Shown here: piece after piece, positions 45,278 through 56,894 of the stretch
Layout of the letters: each line of letters starts with the position of its first letter
Numbering within the stretch: position 1 is the first letter of the stretch
DNA from: Imbricaverruca yamaguchii
Lineage: Eukaryota; Arthropoda; Thecostraca; Neoverrucidae
Assembly: GCA_034440575.1 (NCBI GenBank)
Contig: JAOTOL010001620.1
Location: 1,812,501 to 1,876,500 of the forward strand
Direction of reading: 5' to 3'
DNA: 64,000 nt
The notes under the pieces: generated by a model
What the model was told of the DNA's origin: nothing
The model's input: only the letters and a program-made list of their open reading frames with translations
The model's database searches: none
Position numbers and translations under genes: made by a program

Positions 45278-46340
45278 TTGAGAAGAAGAGACTACGGCTA
45301 CGTGTATTATACATTTTAAACTGAATTTTAAAATGGTTTTGACGGGTTCAAAATCGACCATGGTAACATGTCATGGTCCCACGAGATCATTAGAGCATGC
45401 CAAGCTTCGCGATTAACCTTGACCTGTGTCCAAACGTTGTCCGAAACTTGTTTGTTTCCAATGTGCAGCTACTACAAGGCGTTTCAAGCAGCTCCGTCAG
45501 ATAATATCCGGTTCATCACGGGGTTAGTACTTTCTCTTCTCTTCAGTAAAGGGCGCTGTGCCAGATACTCACAGTAACTGGCAGGTTAAAGTGAGCTGTG
45601 TGTGAAGATGTTCAGGTCCATAAATAATGCTCCTTGGGCTCAGTTCACGCTCGAAATATGCAGGAAGTAAACGTGAGTACATGTGAAGCAAAGAAAGTCA
45701 CACGGATTGTCAAACACCACGCACGCACACGAATCTGTACGGGAAATTTCACCTGGTCTGGATGTTTAATGCTTCACTTCGTTTCTGACCGAGGGCAATG
45801 GCTATCATGCGTCACCATTTCGCAGTCCACTGTCGGCAGGTGGAGCTGGTATCGCGACACAGCGCGAAAGGCGTATTGAACCATGAAATGTCGCATGGTT
45901 GCTGGCTTCACCCTGGAGCACATTTGGAGCGCCCAGGCCGTTACTGACCTCGACAAATGGAGAGGAATAAGCAGAGAGCGCCACTCGGGCTTAAATGCCG
46001 ATGACCAAACGACAAGTTTCGTGATCTTAGCCGACTTTCAATCGCTGGAATTGGCGACGGACTACGTAGAAACATCCACTGACGCCGAGCTGAACGCAAG
46101 CTGATATCAATACCGGTTTGCCATCCCGAAAGGTGGCGCCGCCTGCGCCGCACGATTGCTTTGTTCGGATGAAGGGCGCTGTTTACGGTAAGCGGACACG
46201 GGCCAATCACATTGATTACCCACGTGCCTGCATGCACCGTGGCAATCCATACTGAGCCGTACACAGTGTTGGTATGCGGCCGGCGAACGTGCGGCGCGGA
46301 CGCACACAGTCAGTTGCTGTTTGCATTTAACGGACAGCCT
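45278..46340. other. unique sequence
   Basis: No gene, RNA gene or repeat recognised. Frames up to about 107 codons without domains. Confidence 0.45.
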
Positions 46341-46622
46341 CAGTCAGCTGGTGATCCATGCGGATCTCAGCTGTGTAATATCAGTCAGCTGATGGTCCCT
46401 GCGGATCTCAACTGTACAACTTCAGTCAGCTGGTGGTCCCCGCGGAATTCAGCTGTGTAACATCAGTCAGCTGATGGTCCCCGCGGAATTCAACTGTGTA
46501 ATGTCAGTCAGCTGATGGTCCCTGCGGATCTCAGCTGTGTAATATCAGTCAGCTGATGATCCCCGCGGATCTCAGCTGTGTAACTTCAGTCAGCTGATGG
46601 TCCCTGCGGAATTCAGCTGTGC
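46341..46622. repeat. 41-bp tandem repeat, about seven copies, two CAGCTG E-boxes per unit
   Basis: Units start CAGTCAGCTGATGGTCCC at exact 41-bp steps (46341, 46382, 46423, 46464, 46505, 46546, 46587). Most units also hold CTCAGCTGTGTAA. Variation is mainly GATCTC/AATTC and CAGCTGG/CAGCTGA. CAGCTG is a class-II bHLH E-box. Confidence 0.95.
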
Positions 46623-46911
46623 ACACCCGGCATGCAAGTATGGGTGACGTGCTCTGTGTCTCAATATCCCGAAGAGATACGGAAAGTGTCGATCAACATG
46701 TCGGTAACGACGCGTGGAATCGTTCGCTCAGTTCAAGACTTTTTGGGAAGTTTATTTAACCATGTTTGCAGCGATGCCGTGGCTTTCTTGTTTTCGGTAG
46801 GGCCCGTACGACTCATTCCCTTCGGGCCTCACCAACTGAAATGCGGCTTCCCCGCTGAAAATGGCTGGTCCTTTCTGAAAAGACTTGCCAAACAATTCCC
46901 CTATTGGAAGG

Positions 46912-46957
46912 AAGACGCAATGTAGCAGACACAGTTGACGCGCCCAAAAATCAAAAC
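46912..46957 (+). mobile_element. SL50 element, diverged plus-strand copy
   Basis: GACGCAATGTAGCAGACACA, then GTTGACGCGCCCAAAAATCA, follow the family order (left arm, loop, TCGA-like, GCGCCC, A-rich tail). No duplication found. Confidence 0.5.
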
Positions 46958-48081
46958 TATACATGCACATACAAACACGCACGCACACACACACACATGC
47001 AAACACTCTCCTGGATGTTTTTCCTGTGCCACTGGATCTGCAGGAAGAGGAAGGAACCCAATGGCTGGTATTCCTTACTAAATTGCTGTATTGCTATTGG
47101 AGACGCTTACCGAATTATGTTATTAGAGTATCTATCTATCCACGACATGGTCGATTATTTCACGCAGATTTTATGAGAAAACACCGAGCATCCTTCGACC
47201 AATGTTCGACCAGGTCGAATAATGTCACTAGCCTTGAATGCGGAATGGCCATTGAGTGAACCTGGAGGCGAAAAAGAACCTGTCTACATTCCGGCGTTGT
47301 GCCTGCCACCTAGCGGCCACTGCGGGCACACGATCGGCAATGCGTGTTGTCCGTCGGGAACGATGCGCCATTAGCTATGCCAAACGGTAGCGCACGCCTG
47401 AGTGCCACCGTGGTACCGTTACCTGAACAGCCTGAGGGGCGGTGGAATTCGCTCCGTATGGTCAGTGGAGGGCCGAAATATAAAAAGATGCACATCCAAC
47501 CTGAATAATGTTGGGTATAAACACCGATCAACGACGTGAACGATGGAAAACTTCAGTTTGGAGCCGGCTGGTTGTAAAATGCAAAACTGCAAGCAACGTT
47601 GTAGCAATACCGATTACCGATGTCGGGGTGATGCGCTGTACACACAAGGGTGCTTCAAGGCGGTTGCTTAGCGTGAAGGACAGGCTAATGCAATGCAACG
47701 GCAAAAACAAATACCATGCTTGAAAACTTTCCGGACACTTTTTGCAGATGTGGAAACGATGCAATCGATCCTTGTATCCTTACATTAGCGTTGCTATATT
47801 TAGTGCCGATCTGTGTGATGGAGTTCCACCCCCGCCCCCAGGACTTTCCATTACCACATTCAGAACGCCCGATGTGTGAATCGGAAGCTCGGTGACTATC
47901 GCTTGCTGTCGCTTTCATATATCGCGTCAACAACTGGACCGGGCGATGCCGACGGGGGGGGGGGAGGGGTCATTCGCGGGACGCACACGCTCATCGGCCG
48001 AAGTGGATTTGGCGGCATGCAGTCAGCAATGTCCGTGTGCACGATAATCATCCTGTGCCGTTCGCGTCGGTATCGGTTGTG
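46958..48081. other. unique sequence
   Basis: A short CA-rich stretch lies near 46960-47010. Nothing else is recognised. Confidence 0.45.
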
Positions 48082-48134
48082 TGACGTCACTTTTTCGTCG
48101 GTGGGTGACGTCATGCCGCCGATGGCTGACGTCA
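48082..48134. promoter_or_regulatory. three perfect CREs within 53 bp
   Basis: TGACGTCA at 48082-48089, 48106-48113 and 48127-48134, spaced 24 and 21 bp (about two helical turns), in a GC-rich context with ATGCCGCCGATGG. This is a strong candidate CREB/ATF-responsive element. The gene it would serve is not visible. Confidence 0.45.
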
Positions 48135-48229
48135 GCGCGTCGGCCGCCGGGCGTCAACAAGTCTAACAAACACTTCCCGTGCCCGCCCCCGCGCAAACCG
48201 GCGGCAATCGGTGTCCATTTCCGGCCGCC

Positions 48230-48855
48230 GGATCACGGGCAGCTCGAGACTGCTCACCGGATCACGGGCAGCTTGTGACTCCTCATTGGATCAAAGGCAG
48301 CAGATACTCCTCATTGGATCAAAGGCAGCAGATACTCCTCACTGGACCATGGGCAGCATACACTCCTCACTGGATTATGGGCACCTGGAGGCTCCTCACT
48401 GGTTCAGTGAGGAAGCTCGTAAACGTAAACGTACTGGAAGCTGATCATGGGCAGTCTGGGACTCCTTACTGGTAGCTGATCACGGAAAGTCTGGGACTCC
48501 TCACTGGTAGCTGATCAGGCAGTCTGAGACTCCTTACTGGTAGCTGATCACGGAGCGGCCTGGGACTCCTTACTGGTAGCTGATCACGGGCAGTCTGGGA
48601 CTCCTTACTGGTAGCTGATCACGGAAAGTCTGGGACTCCTCACTGGCAGCTGATCACGGGCAGTCTGGGACTCCTTACTGGTAGCTGATCACGGGCAGTC
48701 TGGGACTCCTTACTGGTAGCTGATCACGGGCAGTCTGGGACTCTTTACTGGTAGCTGATCACAGGCAGCCTGGGACTCCTTACTGGTGGTTGATCACGGG
48801 CAGCAACAACACATAATTGAATCACGGGCAGCAGACTCCTCAGCGGTGATTTATC
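48230..48855. repeat. minisatellite, 35-bp unit, about 17 copies
   Basis: Units GGTAGCTGATCACGGGCAGT plus CTGGGACTCCTTACT. The left third (GGATCACGGGCAGC, GGATCAAAGGCAGCAG) and the right end are diverged. The centre (48440-48780) is clean. Confidence 0.93.
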
Positions 48856-49343
48856 AAGGGCAACAAGGACTAATCGCCGACGGCTGCGAGACTCTGGTCA
48901 CACGAGTGGAGTCTCCATTGCGCGGATTGGAGAAGGTTCACCGGTAGTTGATCAATGGCGGCAGATACTTGTCACTGGCAGCAGCCAGCGGGAACTCCGG
49001 GGGAACTCTCCAACAGCAGTCGGGGCCCGTCGTGCTTCCTCGAGCCTCGCAATAGGGAGTTGGCAGCCGGCTGACAAAAGTGACAGTCGAGAAGTGAAGG
49101 TGTGTCCACACCACTGTTGATCGTGTCCACACCGAGTGCGTGTCATGGCGCAGCAGCACAGTGCACATGAGCCCAGCTGCATCAACGTGCTTCTAACAAA
49201 GCCACGGTGCTCAAAACGAGCATGTACATTAAGCAACGCGGCGACTTGAGTTGGTCAGATGGCGGACGACGGCATAGGAAACTGACGTATGTTTCCTCCA
49301 GAAAATGGGCTACGACACAGCTACATGGCAGACTGACGAGGGT

Positions 49344-49457
49344 TTCCGGGCGATTGGTTGGTCGCGGGTGGACTCAGTAAACGCCGTCGGTTGTGAGATT
49401 CGAACCAACAGTCTTGTGATCAAGACGCTCCACCCACTCAGATACCACGGTCCCCGC
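49344..49457 (-). mobile_element. SINE family B copy, 3'-truncated or rearranged
   Basis: Sense: GGGGACCGTGGTATCTGAGT, GGAGCGTCTTGATCACAAGAC (a good anticodon-stem hairpin), TTGGTTCGAATCTCACAACC, GACGGCGTTTACTGAGTCC and CGCGACCAACCAATCG. The 3' stem-loop domain is missing. Confidence 0.75.
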
Positions 49458-49499
49458 CCAGACGTATGACGTAGTGGCGACGAGGCGGCTGAGTACGGC

Positions 49500-49545
49500 G
49501 TGACACGACATGACACGACACGACACGACACGGCATGACACGGCT
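49500..49545. repeat. (GACAC)n/(GACAT)n short repeat
   Basis: About nine pentanucleotide units ACGAC/ATGAC/ACGAC. Confidence 0.85.
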
Positions 49546-50219
49546 CGTCACCGAGCGGCGACAAAAATGGCCGCGGCGGTCACCTCGCTGTCGGCGACAC
49601 GAACAAAGCTGATCACAGCACCACAACTGGCCGAGTCGTGTTGCAGAAGCACGGGGTTGCAGGGTGTGGTTGCTGGACAAACGGCTACGACCACTAACCA
49701 GCGAATGCAACGGCCACTACACTGATGCAGCGCCCAGTGGCAGGTTCAGGATTAGGACACGCGGAGGAGGGGCAACCAAGAATCTTAGTGCACCTTGAAC
49801 TGTAGTGCCCTTTCTCGCGCCGAGAGTGCTCCTGACATTATATTTTTTTGATCGAAGATGGGGAGTGCGCTTCGAAGCCTTCTGGGCTGTATCACATGTG
49901 GCATCGTATCATAGCTGGTGTTGTTCGTCGTGGGTTTGATGGTGGCCAGACGGTCTGCAGCTCATGTCTTCCGTCATCCCGGCCGCTTGAGGAAGATTAA
50001 TCTTTTTGTTAACGTGGTGCTGAGATAAGTTATCACAGCATGCATTTGTCACAGCACCACAGCAGCAAAACATAATTTATGGGAGACGGGGGATGCCTTG
50101 CGCCCCTTGTATCTGTGCGACCAATGGATCGATTCCGGCAATTGAAAGCTTATTGAGCTTTATTGAGAGCAAAACATTTTGTTGATCCATACCTTCGTCC
50201 AACTTGTGGGCTCTTGGAA
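49546..50219. other. unique sequence
   Basis: No gene or repeat recognised. Confidence 0.45.
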
Positions 50220-50800
50220 GGCTTTGATACACTCCGTCAGTGAAGGGGCCCTTCACATCACCCCAGGCCCTCTCCGATGAACTGTGATTCTCTTCGGCGA
50301 CTGAGGGTTCTCTTAGGTGGCTGGAGGTCTTCTCCGTTAGACAGGGCCCTCTTAGCCAGTTTAGGGATCCTCTTTAGTGGCCTAGGGCGTCAGACCGGGA
50401 GCGTTCTTTCTACAGTTTGACCCCATCCGTCGCCCCAGAACCCCTTCATATTGAATTGGGGTCCTATCCAGCGGCCAAGGCCCTTTATCGCCGGCTCAGG
50501 GGCCATATTCGTCGGTTCAGGAGTTCCTTCCGTAGGTTCAGAGGCCCTCTTTATTGGCGGGAGCCCTCTCCGTCACCCGGGGGCTCTTTCCAACGACTCG
50601 GGGCCCCAGCAATCGGCATACACGCCATTCACATTAGCTCAGCCAGGAGTCATCAACGTCTACCCGTGGGTACTCTCCGTCGTCTCGGGACCCTATCAAC
50701 CGGTCTCGGACCATCTTCATCAACCCGGGGCCCCTATCGTCGGTTCAGGGGCCCTTCACGTGCACCCTGGACCTCACCGATCGCCCGGAGACACCTTGGA
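50220..50800. repeat. ancient, highly diverged ~21-bp tandem repeat
   Basis: Blocks such as GGCCCTCTCCGTC, GGCCATATTCGTCGGTTCAG, TTCCTTCCGTAGGTTCAGAGG and CCCCTATCGTCGGTTCAGGGG recur about every 20-22 bp. Period near 21 explains two overlapping open frames of about 140 codons, which are not genes. Confidence 0.7.
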
Positions 50801-50873
50801 GCATCAAATTATTGTGTGCCTTGTCACAATTTATGCTGAAACAAGTACTCAATGGCCCGCTTGTGCCCCTTCG

Positions 50874-51000
50874 GAACCAAATTAGGGGCGATGGGTGCGA
50901 CATGACCATGCCCCTTCTGGATCTGTCACTGAGGTGATTAATGAACCAAATTAGGGGCGATGGGTGCGACATGACCATGCCCCTTCTGGATCCGTCACTG
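50874..51000. repeat. 69-bp tandem duplication
   Basis: GAACCAAATTAGGGGCGATG begins at 50874 and again at 50943. The two copies stay nearly identical up to GGATCTGTCACTG/GGATCCGTCACTG. Recent local duplication. Confidence 0.95.
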
Positions 51001-53189
51001 CACTAGTCAATGCATCAATCACCGACGCTGAATCTTGACTGAGAAGAGGTGAAAAGAAACTTCTGCCGTTGGGTTCTTCGTGTCCAAAGGCAGTCCTTAG
51101 TGATTTACGCTACTTATGGCGCATCCAACATTACAAACGTCTAAATATGCGCTGATTATGTCCAAATACTCCATGGTCCGCAAACCCACTACACTAGCAT
51201 GCATACTGGCCTGCCGACGGCATCAACTCACATGATGCAATTAATTTTTTCCTGACCAATCTGCAGATCAGAATATTGCGTTGCACGAATCGTGTTGCGT
51301 TATCTGCGAGCGAAACATTCCGCTCCTTTCTCGTCGCTCAGCCAAGTGCCGTTCGTGTTGCAGAACGTGCGAAGCTTTGCAAAATGGGAGGTAGCTACCG
51401 CTGGCGATTTCATCAGCTGCCCACACTGAATGGGTTGGTCGAACGGAGGCAGACGGCGCGAACTGAACCGGCCCGTCGTGCATCAAAACTGACGACCGTG
51501 AACTGGCGAGAGGATAACGACCGACTGCGGACAGCCGGCGATTGTTCCGCGCCGACACCAGGTCGATTGAAACCATCCCCGGGAAGCGATGCGACGTAGC
51601 GATAGCGCGAGTCGCGCGCTTCTGTTTTCTGTGAGGTTCGGTGTGATACAGAATGGTCTTAATTAGCTTCTGTTTTCTCGTCATTTAGAGCACAGATGGC
51701 AGGAAGGCCGTCATGTCGTCACGGGGTCACGTGACGACACGGGGCCGTCACGATGGCGCCGTGACGAAACGCTGGGTCTTTTGCTGCGACAACAATGCTC
51801 GGAGGAGATCACAGGTGAGATATCTGTACGGCCAGATATAACAGAGAGCTGCATGAGCTGGATGCTGCTGAGTGCTAACAGCTATGGCCTTTTTATCTTT
51901 GGGCAAGGCGGGGGACGGCGATATGGAATTTTACCGTTCACTTGGAAAACAACTGATTAAATCTCACCCACAGCACACAGCAAGCAACACATACTACACC
52001 GGACTGAGTCATACAGAAAAACAATAAAGTAAAAATTATCCTGTCCTTGTAAGCCCAACAGAGAAGCACAATGCACGTTGGTGTTGCTTTCATGAGAAGG
52101 AGGTCGATTTGATGTTTTTCTAATGTCGACCACCGTCTCGTGTGCAACAGCCTATCCTAATTGGCTAAACGCGCTATTAAAGGAGATATTGTTGTTGGGA
52201 CTTCCCACAGCCAGTTGTACAAGCCAGGACAGTCAACTCAGGAACTTCTCAGAACACCAATATTGCATACCATTATACACACAGACGTATACACACATAC
52301 ACACAATGACATGTGATATTCAAAACATGTATATCGCATTTGCGCCTGTATCACACTTCCAAACGTATGTCTTTGCCTTCACGTTCGCATACTTTATTTG
52401 CTCCTCAAAGCCCAATATTTACATCACAAAATGTGGTTTAAGAGGGTGAACGAGGAAAAATGCATTTTGTTTCATTCCTTAGCATTCAAAATGTGTTACT
52501 CGTAGGTACGCAACCATTTCTTAATGCTCACCTCCGCCTGTACTCTTCCAGGCTTTAGTTTGCACCCTTGAAGTCCCCGTGCATCACTGGGGGACATTCT
52601 AAACGGCTGAGAAAAAAATCGGTTCAACATATGGGATACAATGACGCTTTTTTTATTTCCTCCTCCTGGCGACTTGCTCCTCCCGTGAAAAATCACAATG
52701 GTAAATGGGTGCACAGACGAGTACGTGCTGCATCGGCAGAACATAGAACACACCACCGTAACGGGCCGAAGATTCAGGTCAATCCTCACTGAAGAATTCC
52801 CACCACAACACCGTCTGTCTGAGCACCGTGGTGTGCGTCTGTGGATAAAAGTTCCCGAGACCCGGGCACTCGACCTTGCGGCATAGACATCGCTACCTGA
52901 TACCCCAGACATCGCACCGCCCGAGGCCAGTCTAGGCTATGACCGCACACATACACACACCACTGCCGGCCATGATAATCCCACATGTCTTGTTAGTCAG
53001 ACGGTCATTTGGGTCTACCGACGCCCCGACCGGAAGTTTACGATCATTTAGTGATCGTAACTCTTACTTTAGCACGTCGGGGCCTAACGGAAATCGCTAC
53101 CGTGGCGAGGACATCGCCTCGCGTGCAGCCGTGGTCCGGACACGGCAGATGTCTCCAGAATGGACACATTCCACGCCGTCCCTAACTGC
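51001..53189. other. unique sequence
   Basis: No gene recognised. Near 51726-51735 GTCACGTGAC is a palindromic E-box. CCGTCACGATGGCGCCGTGACG just beyond is an inverted repeat around ATGGCGCC, promoter-like. Confidence 0.4.
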
Positions 53190-53376
53190 AGTTAGTTGGT
53201 TGGTTGGTCGGTTATTGGTTTTACGACACATCGACCGTTGAGTCATGTAGCGTCGTCAAGCTATCACGCCGATTGGTCGCGGGCGAAGAGCAGCGACAGG
53301 TGAGACTCGAACCTACAATCTTTCGATTGCGAGACACCTCACCACTAGACTACTCGTCCTCGTAGTTAGTTAGTTG
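53190..53376 (-). mobile_element. SINE family A copy
   Basis: The body is about 53204-53361, with head, B box TAGGTTCGAGTCTC, central block and stem-loop (arm mutated to GCGTCGT). The flanks AGTTAGTTGGTTGG and AGTTAGTTAGTTG may be the duplication, but they overlap the AACC-type tail, so this is uncertain. Confidence 0.82.
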
Positions 53377-53400
53377 TTTGGGCTTCGAGGGCGCGTCGGA
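53371..53400 (-). mobile_element. SL50 tail and right arm fragment next to the SINE
   Basis: GTTTGGGCTTCGAGGGCGCG followed by TCGGAG is the 3' half of the stem-loop. The 5' half is missing. It abuts the family A SINE. Confidence 0.4.
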
Positions 53401-54615
53401 GTTGCTGTTCAAACGGCACCCAGCACCACAACTGTGGGTGTGCTCGCTATCGGAAGTGGGAGAACACGTGGCCGGAATTTCCGCGCCGCCCAGTTTGCCA
53501 CCAAGTTGGAAAGTTGCTGTTGGGATATCCAGCTGTGGCGTGGGCTTCGACAGTTTTTCCATCCAGTCACAATGGATGGAGTTACATTGGGACGTGTCGA
53601 AATGTCGAAACAGATGGCCTGAGGGATATAGGGCATGAGGGACGATGGGAAGCCAGATGTACTCCCACCTTTGTACTCCCATCGTGGTCAGATGTCCTCC
53701 TCTCACCTCTGCATTCCCATCGCCGCCAGGCCATTGGGAACCGAAATACACATCTGCTCTGAGGGCGTCCAAAGCAATCGCACGAGCAAGCAAACAAACA
53801 CGAAATAAAAGCAGCACAGCAAGTTCCCGATTGTTCCGGCACTGCATATGTCTGTGGTTCTCTGGTTCCAGATTATACAGACGTCTACAAGTACAGGCGT
53901 CGACACTGGAGTACAAGCTATTCATAGCTTACAATGCAATGCAATGCAATAGAAGAATACACAAGAAGAGGGCATCTATGGACTAGCCAGCAGAGACGAA
54001 AATGCATCGCCTTGTTACAGAGCTGCAGCTGCTAGCGCTGGCTTTGAATGGCGGGGACCGAAATCACCGTATTGAGACGCTATTATTAGTAGCATTAGTA
54101 GATGCTCACAACCGAGGACAGAAATACAGCCTGCCCGTGTGGTGGCATGGCATGGGAGGGTGCATCCAGAAAATGCCGGAAGTGGAGCCGATTTGTGGCG
54201 TGCTGATGAGCCGCAGGTGCAAAAACAACAGAGACAGAGGTGGGAAGCGGCCACCATGGGTTATGTGCGTGAGTGTAGAAAAGGCGGAAGAGCTTTGCTG
54301 ATGTGAATGGGCGTTGAAACGGACTTTTAAACAACGACCCTACTATTTCAGACAACCTTTGCCCAGTACGGACGTTGCATGAAAGAAATCGACGGGCGTC
54401 GCATGGGGAAATCGAATCGCACAGTTTTGCTCCTCCACGTCTTCAGACGCTTCTATGCCTTACTGGTGGCTTTAGGCACGTCACAATGCTTCGCATTAGT
54501 CATGACCAAGCTCGTGACCAATCAGGCGCATATAGCTCGCATAAAGCCGACCAATCACAGGCGGATATGTCACAACAGGGGCGGGGAGGGTATTTGATAC
54601 GATGTTCTTTGCTGT
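53401..54615. other. unique sequence
   Basis: Open frames up to about 190 codons around 53.4-53.9 kb overlap on both strands without recognisable domains. Confidence 0.4.
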
Positions 54616-54656
54616 GGGCGGATAATACTGTCAACACAGAACAGTATTATCCGCCC
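54616..54656. repeat. perfect 16-bp hairpin
   Basis: GGGCGGATAATACTGT and its exact complement ACAGTATTATCCGCCC are separated by nine bases (CAACACAGA). There is no T-run, and eukaryotic context argues against a bacterial-type terminator. Confidence 0.92.
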
Positions 54657-55124
54657 TTTGCACCTCTCGTACTGTCATATAAAGCCGTGTTTCCTCGCTA
54701 ACATACATACATGTTCCATGCTAAAATTTAAGTAAATTCGGTAATTATTGGGTGCATTTATTTCAATCACATGCCGTTGGTATTATACGTATTCATCAAT
54801 GAAAAAATAACCCTCTTATATCCACACCTAACCTAATAAAGAACATGGAATCACTGAATAGCATCGCCTGAAAAATACTGATAAGAAATTAAAGGAAATA
54901 AGAAGCATAAGACAAGTCAAAAAGTGCACAACGTTGGGCCTGATGGCGCATGCACAACCAGACTCCACTAGGGCGCCACTTCTGTCCACTTGCTATGCTG
55001 TGTTCACCGCAGTAGGTAACAAACCCGCCCACACATGGTTAGCTCGCGCAGGTGAACACACTGCCAGCACTGGAACACTTGAACTGAACAACAGCTGGAC
55101 ACAACTGAAACACAATTGGCTAGA

Positions 55125-55331
55125 ATAGCCGCAGTGAAGCAGTCTATTCAACTGCTTCTAAGTAATCAACGTAGACAAAGAGTGTCCTTCTATATCCTAT
55201 ATAATGAATTGTCCACTACTATGCTGCCTGTTCATTATCATAGTTAATAGCCGCAATGAAGCAATCTACTGAGCTGCTTCGAAGTAATCTACTAAGACAA
55301 AGAGCGTCTTCATTTATTTTATATAATTAAC
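55125..55331. repeat. old direct duplication, about 121-bp period
   Basis: ATAGCCGCAGTGAAGCAGTC at the left and ATAGCCGCAATGAAGCAATC at the right continue in parallel through CTGCTTC(T/G)AAGTAATC and AGACAAAGAG(T/C)GTC. The copies are clearly diverged. Confidence 0.85.
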
Positions 55332-55536
55332 ACACAGGCACACGGGCTCAAACTGAGCTTGGGGGGACACATACCGGTTGTATACACTCTACCACGGACA
55401 GCGACCGTCTCACATCGCCAGGGGGAGGGGGCGATCATCCTGAATTGTCGAGGCATCCACTCGCTGGACCGTCGTCACAGTGATGCGTCACGAACGGTCA
55501 CGCGCCGTCTCTGTTGCAAGGCAGCACTGCGGCCGG

Positions 55537-55805
55537 CGAGGGAGGCGAGTCGAGGCGAGTGGCGGCGAGGGAGGTGAGGGAGGTGAGGGAGGCGGGTAGC
55601 AGTGGGGGAGGCGAGGGAGGCGAGAGAGGCGAGGGAGGCGAGGGAGGCGAGGGACGGAAGTATCGACGAGGGAGGCGAGTGGCGGCGAAGGAGGCGAGTG
55701 GCGACGAGGGAGACGAGGGAGACTAGGGTGACGAGGGAGGCGAGGGAGACCAGGAAGGCGAGGGAGACTAGGAAGCCAAGGGAGGTGTGGGAGGCGCTTG
55801 ACGGC
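55537..55805. repeat. purine-rich minisatellite (GGGAGGCGA)n
   Basis: Irregular 9-, 12- and 15-bp units of GGGAGGCGA, GGTGAGGGA and GACGAGGGAGACTAG. Strong purine strand asymmetry. Confidence 0.92.
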
Positions 55806-56631
55806 GAATGGTGGCGAGCGACGGTGACACGTGACCATCGGCAGCCGCCGCCGTGGTAGCTGCGCGCGGCCGCGCGGCCTTTTCCCGGAAAGGGCGGCGG
55901 CAACTGTCGCCGCTTTCCGCTGTGTCCGTCGAGCATTGACTGAACTGTTGCGTTCACGACTCCGGCAATAGCGTCTAGCGAAGATTGAGAGGCGGTTGAT
56001 AGGAGTGACGCCCCGGTGCATGCGACCCACCAATGGTTGCAGATAGCAGTTACACGCCACGCAGCGCGTGGAATTCACTTTCCCCACCGGCTCTCCGTCC
56101 ACCATGTTCACGGCGAACAGACGATCGCGACGAAAGCCATGCGCCGCAAATCGAACGTCTTCTGTCGTTTCGTCTAACCAGTTGAGCACCGGCGTGGCTA
56201 TCGATTGGGCGACTAAGGCGGAGACTGTTCCGGCCTTGGCGTCAGCCCAGCCGGCCGGTGGCCATCGCCACCCGGCCGGGGGAACACCTCCCGCCGCCGC
56301 CGACGTCAGCGACGTGACCCCGTCGCTGCAGACGAAGCCCGGCCAGTGACCAAGCCCAGCTAGAAGAAGCCCGCCGCTCGCCGCCGCTCGGCGGGCAGCA
56401 CCTGCCGCAGCAGGGGCGGCCGGCCGTAAGCTGACGACTCGCCGTCGCCCGCGGCGCCGGCCGACGCCCCGCGACCTCCGACGCGTCGACGCCGACGAGT
56501 GAGCAGCGGCACAGACGCGCCGGCTGGCGCCGGCCACACCCCGTAATCGGCGGCTAATGGGGCGCCGACGCAGTTGTGCGCTGGCGGCGCGCCTGCCGCC
56601 ACCGAGCCTGACCCGCCGCTGGCATGAGGTA

Positions 56632-56894
56632 GGGCTGGGGCTCAGGCTGTGGCTGGGGCTGAGGCTGGGGCTAAGGCTGGGGCTAAGGCTGGGGCTAAGG
56701 CTGGGGCTAAGGCTGGGGCTAAGGCTGGGGCTAAGGCTGGGGCTAAGGCTGGGGCTAAGGCTGGGGCTAAGGCTGGGGCTAAGGCTGGGGCTAAGGCTGG
56801 GGCTAAGGCTGGGGCTAAGGCTGGGGCTAAGGCTGGGGCTAAGGCTGGGGCTAAGGCTGGGGCTAAGGCTGGGGCTAAGGCTGGGGCTAAGGCT
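56632..56894. repeat. minisatellite, 12-bp unit GGGGCTAAGGCT, about 21 copies
   Basis: An almost perfectly homogeneous array. Runs of G4 and G2 every 12 bp give G-quadruplex potential. A 12-bp period gives Leu-Gly-Leu-Arg, Ala-Gly-Ala-Lys or Ser-Pro pseudo-peptides. Confidence 0.97.

Noticed and set aside
46632..46925. 97-codon plus-strand frame with mixed composition
   Set aside because: No recognised family, it starts within the 41-bp array border, and no splice or promoter support was seen. Left out of the gene list.
50417..50885. Two overlapping plus-strand frames of about 140 codons
   Set aside because: They follow a decayed ~21-bp tandem repeat, whose period preserves the frame. No domain.
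54616..54656. Rho-independent terminator
   Set aside because: There is a perfect hairpin but no T-run, no upstream gene, and the context is eukaryotic.
56640..56890. Interstitial telomere-like repeat (CTAAGG)
   Set aside because: The 12-bp unit contains CTAAGG once but is not a TTAGG/TTAGGG tandem.
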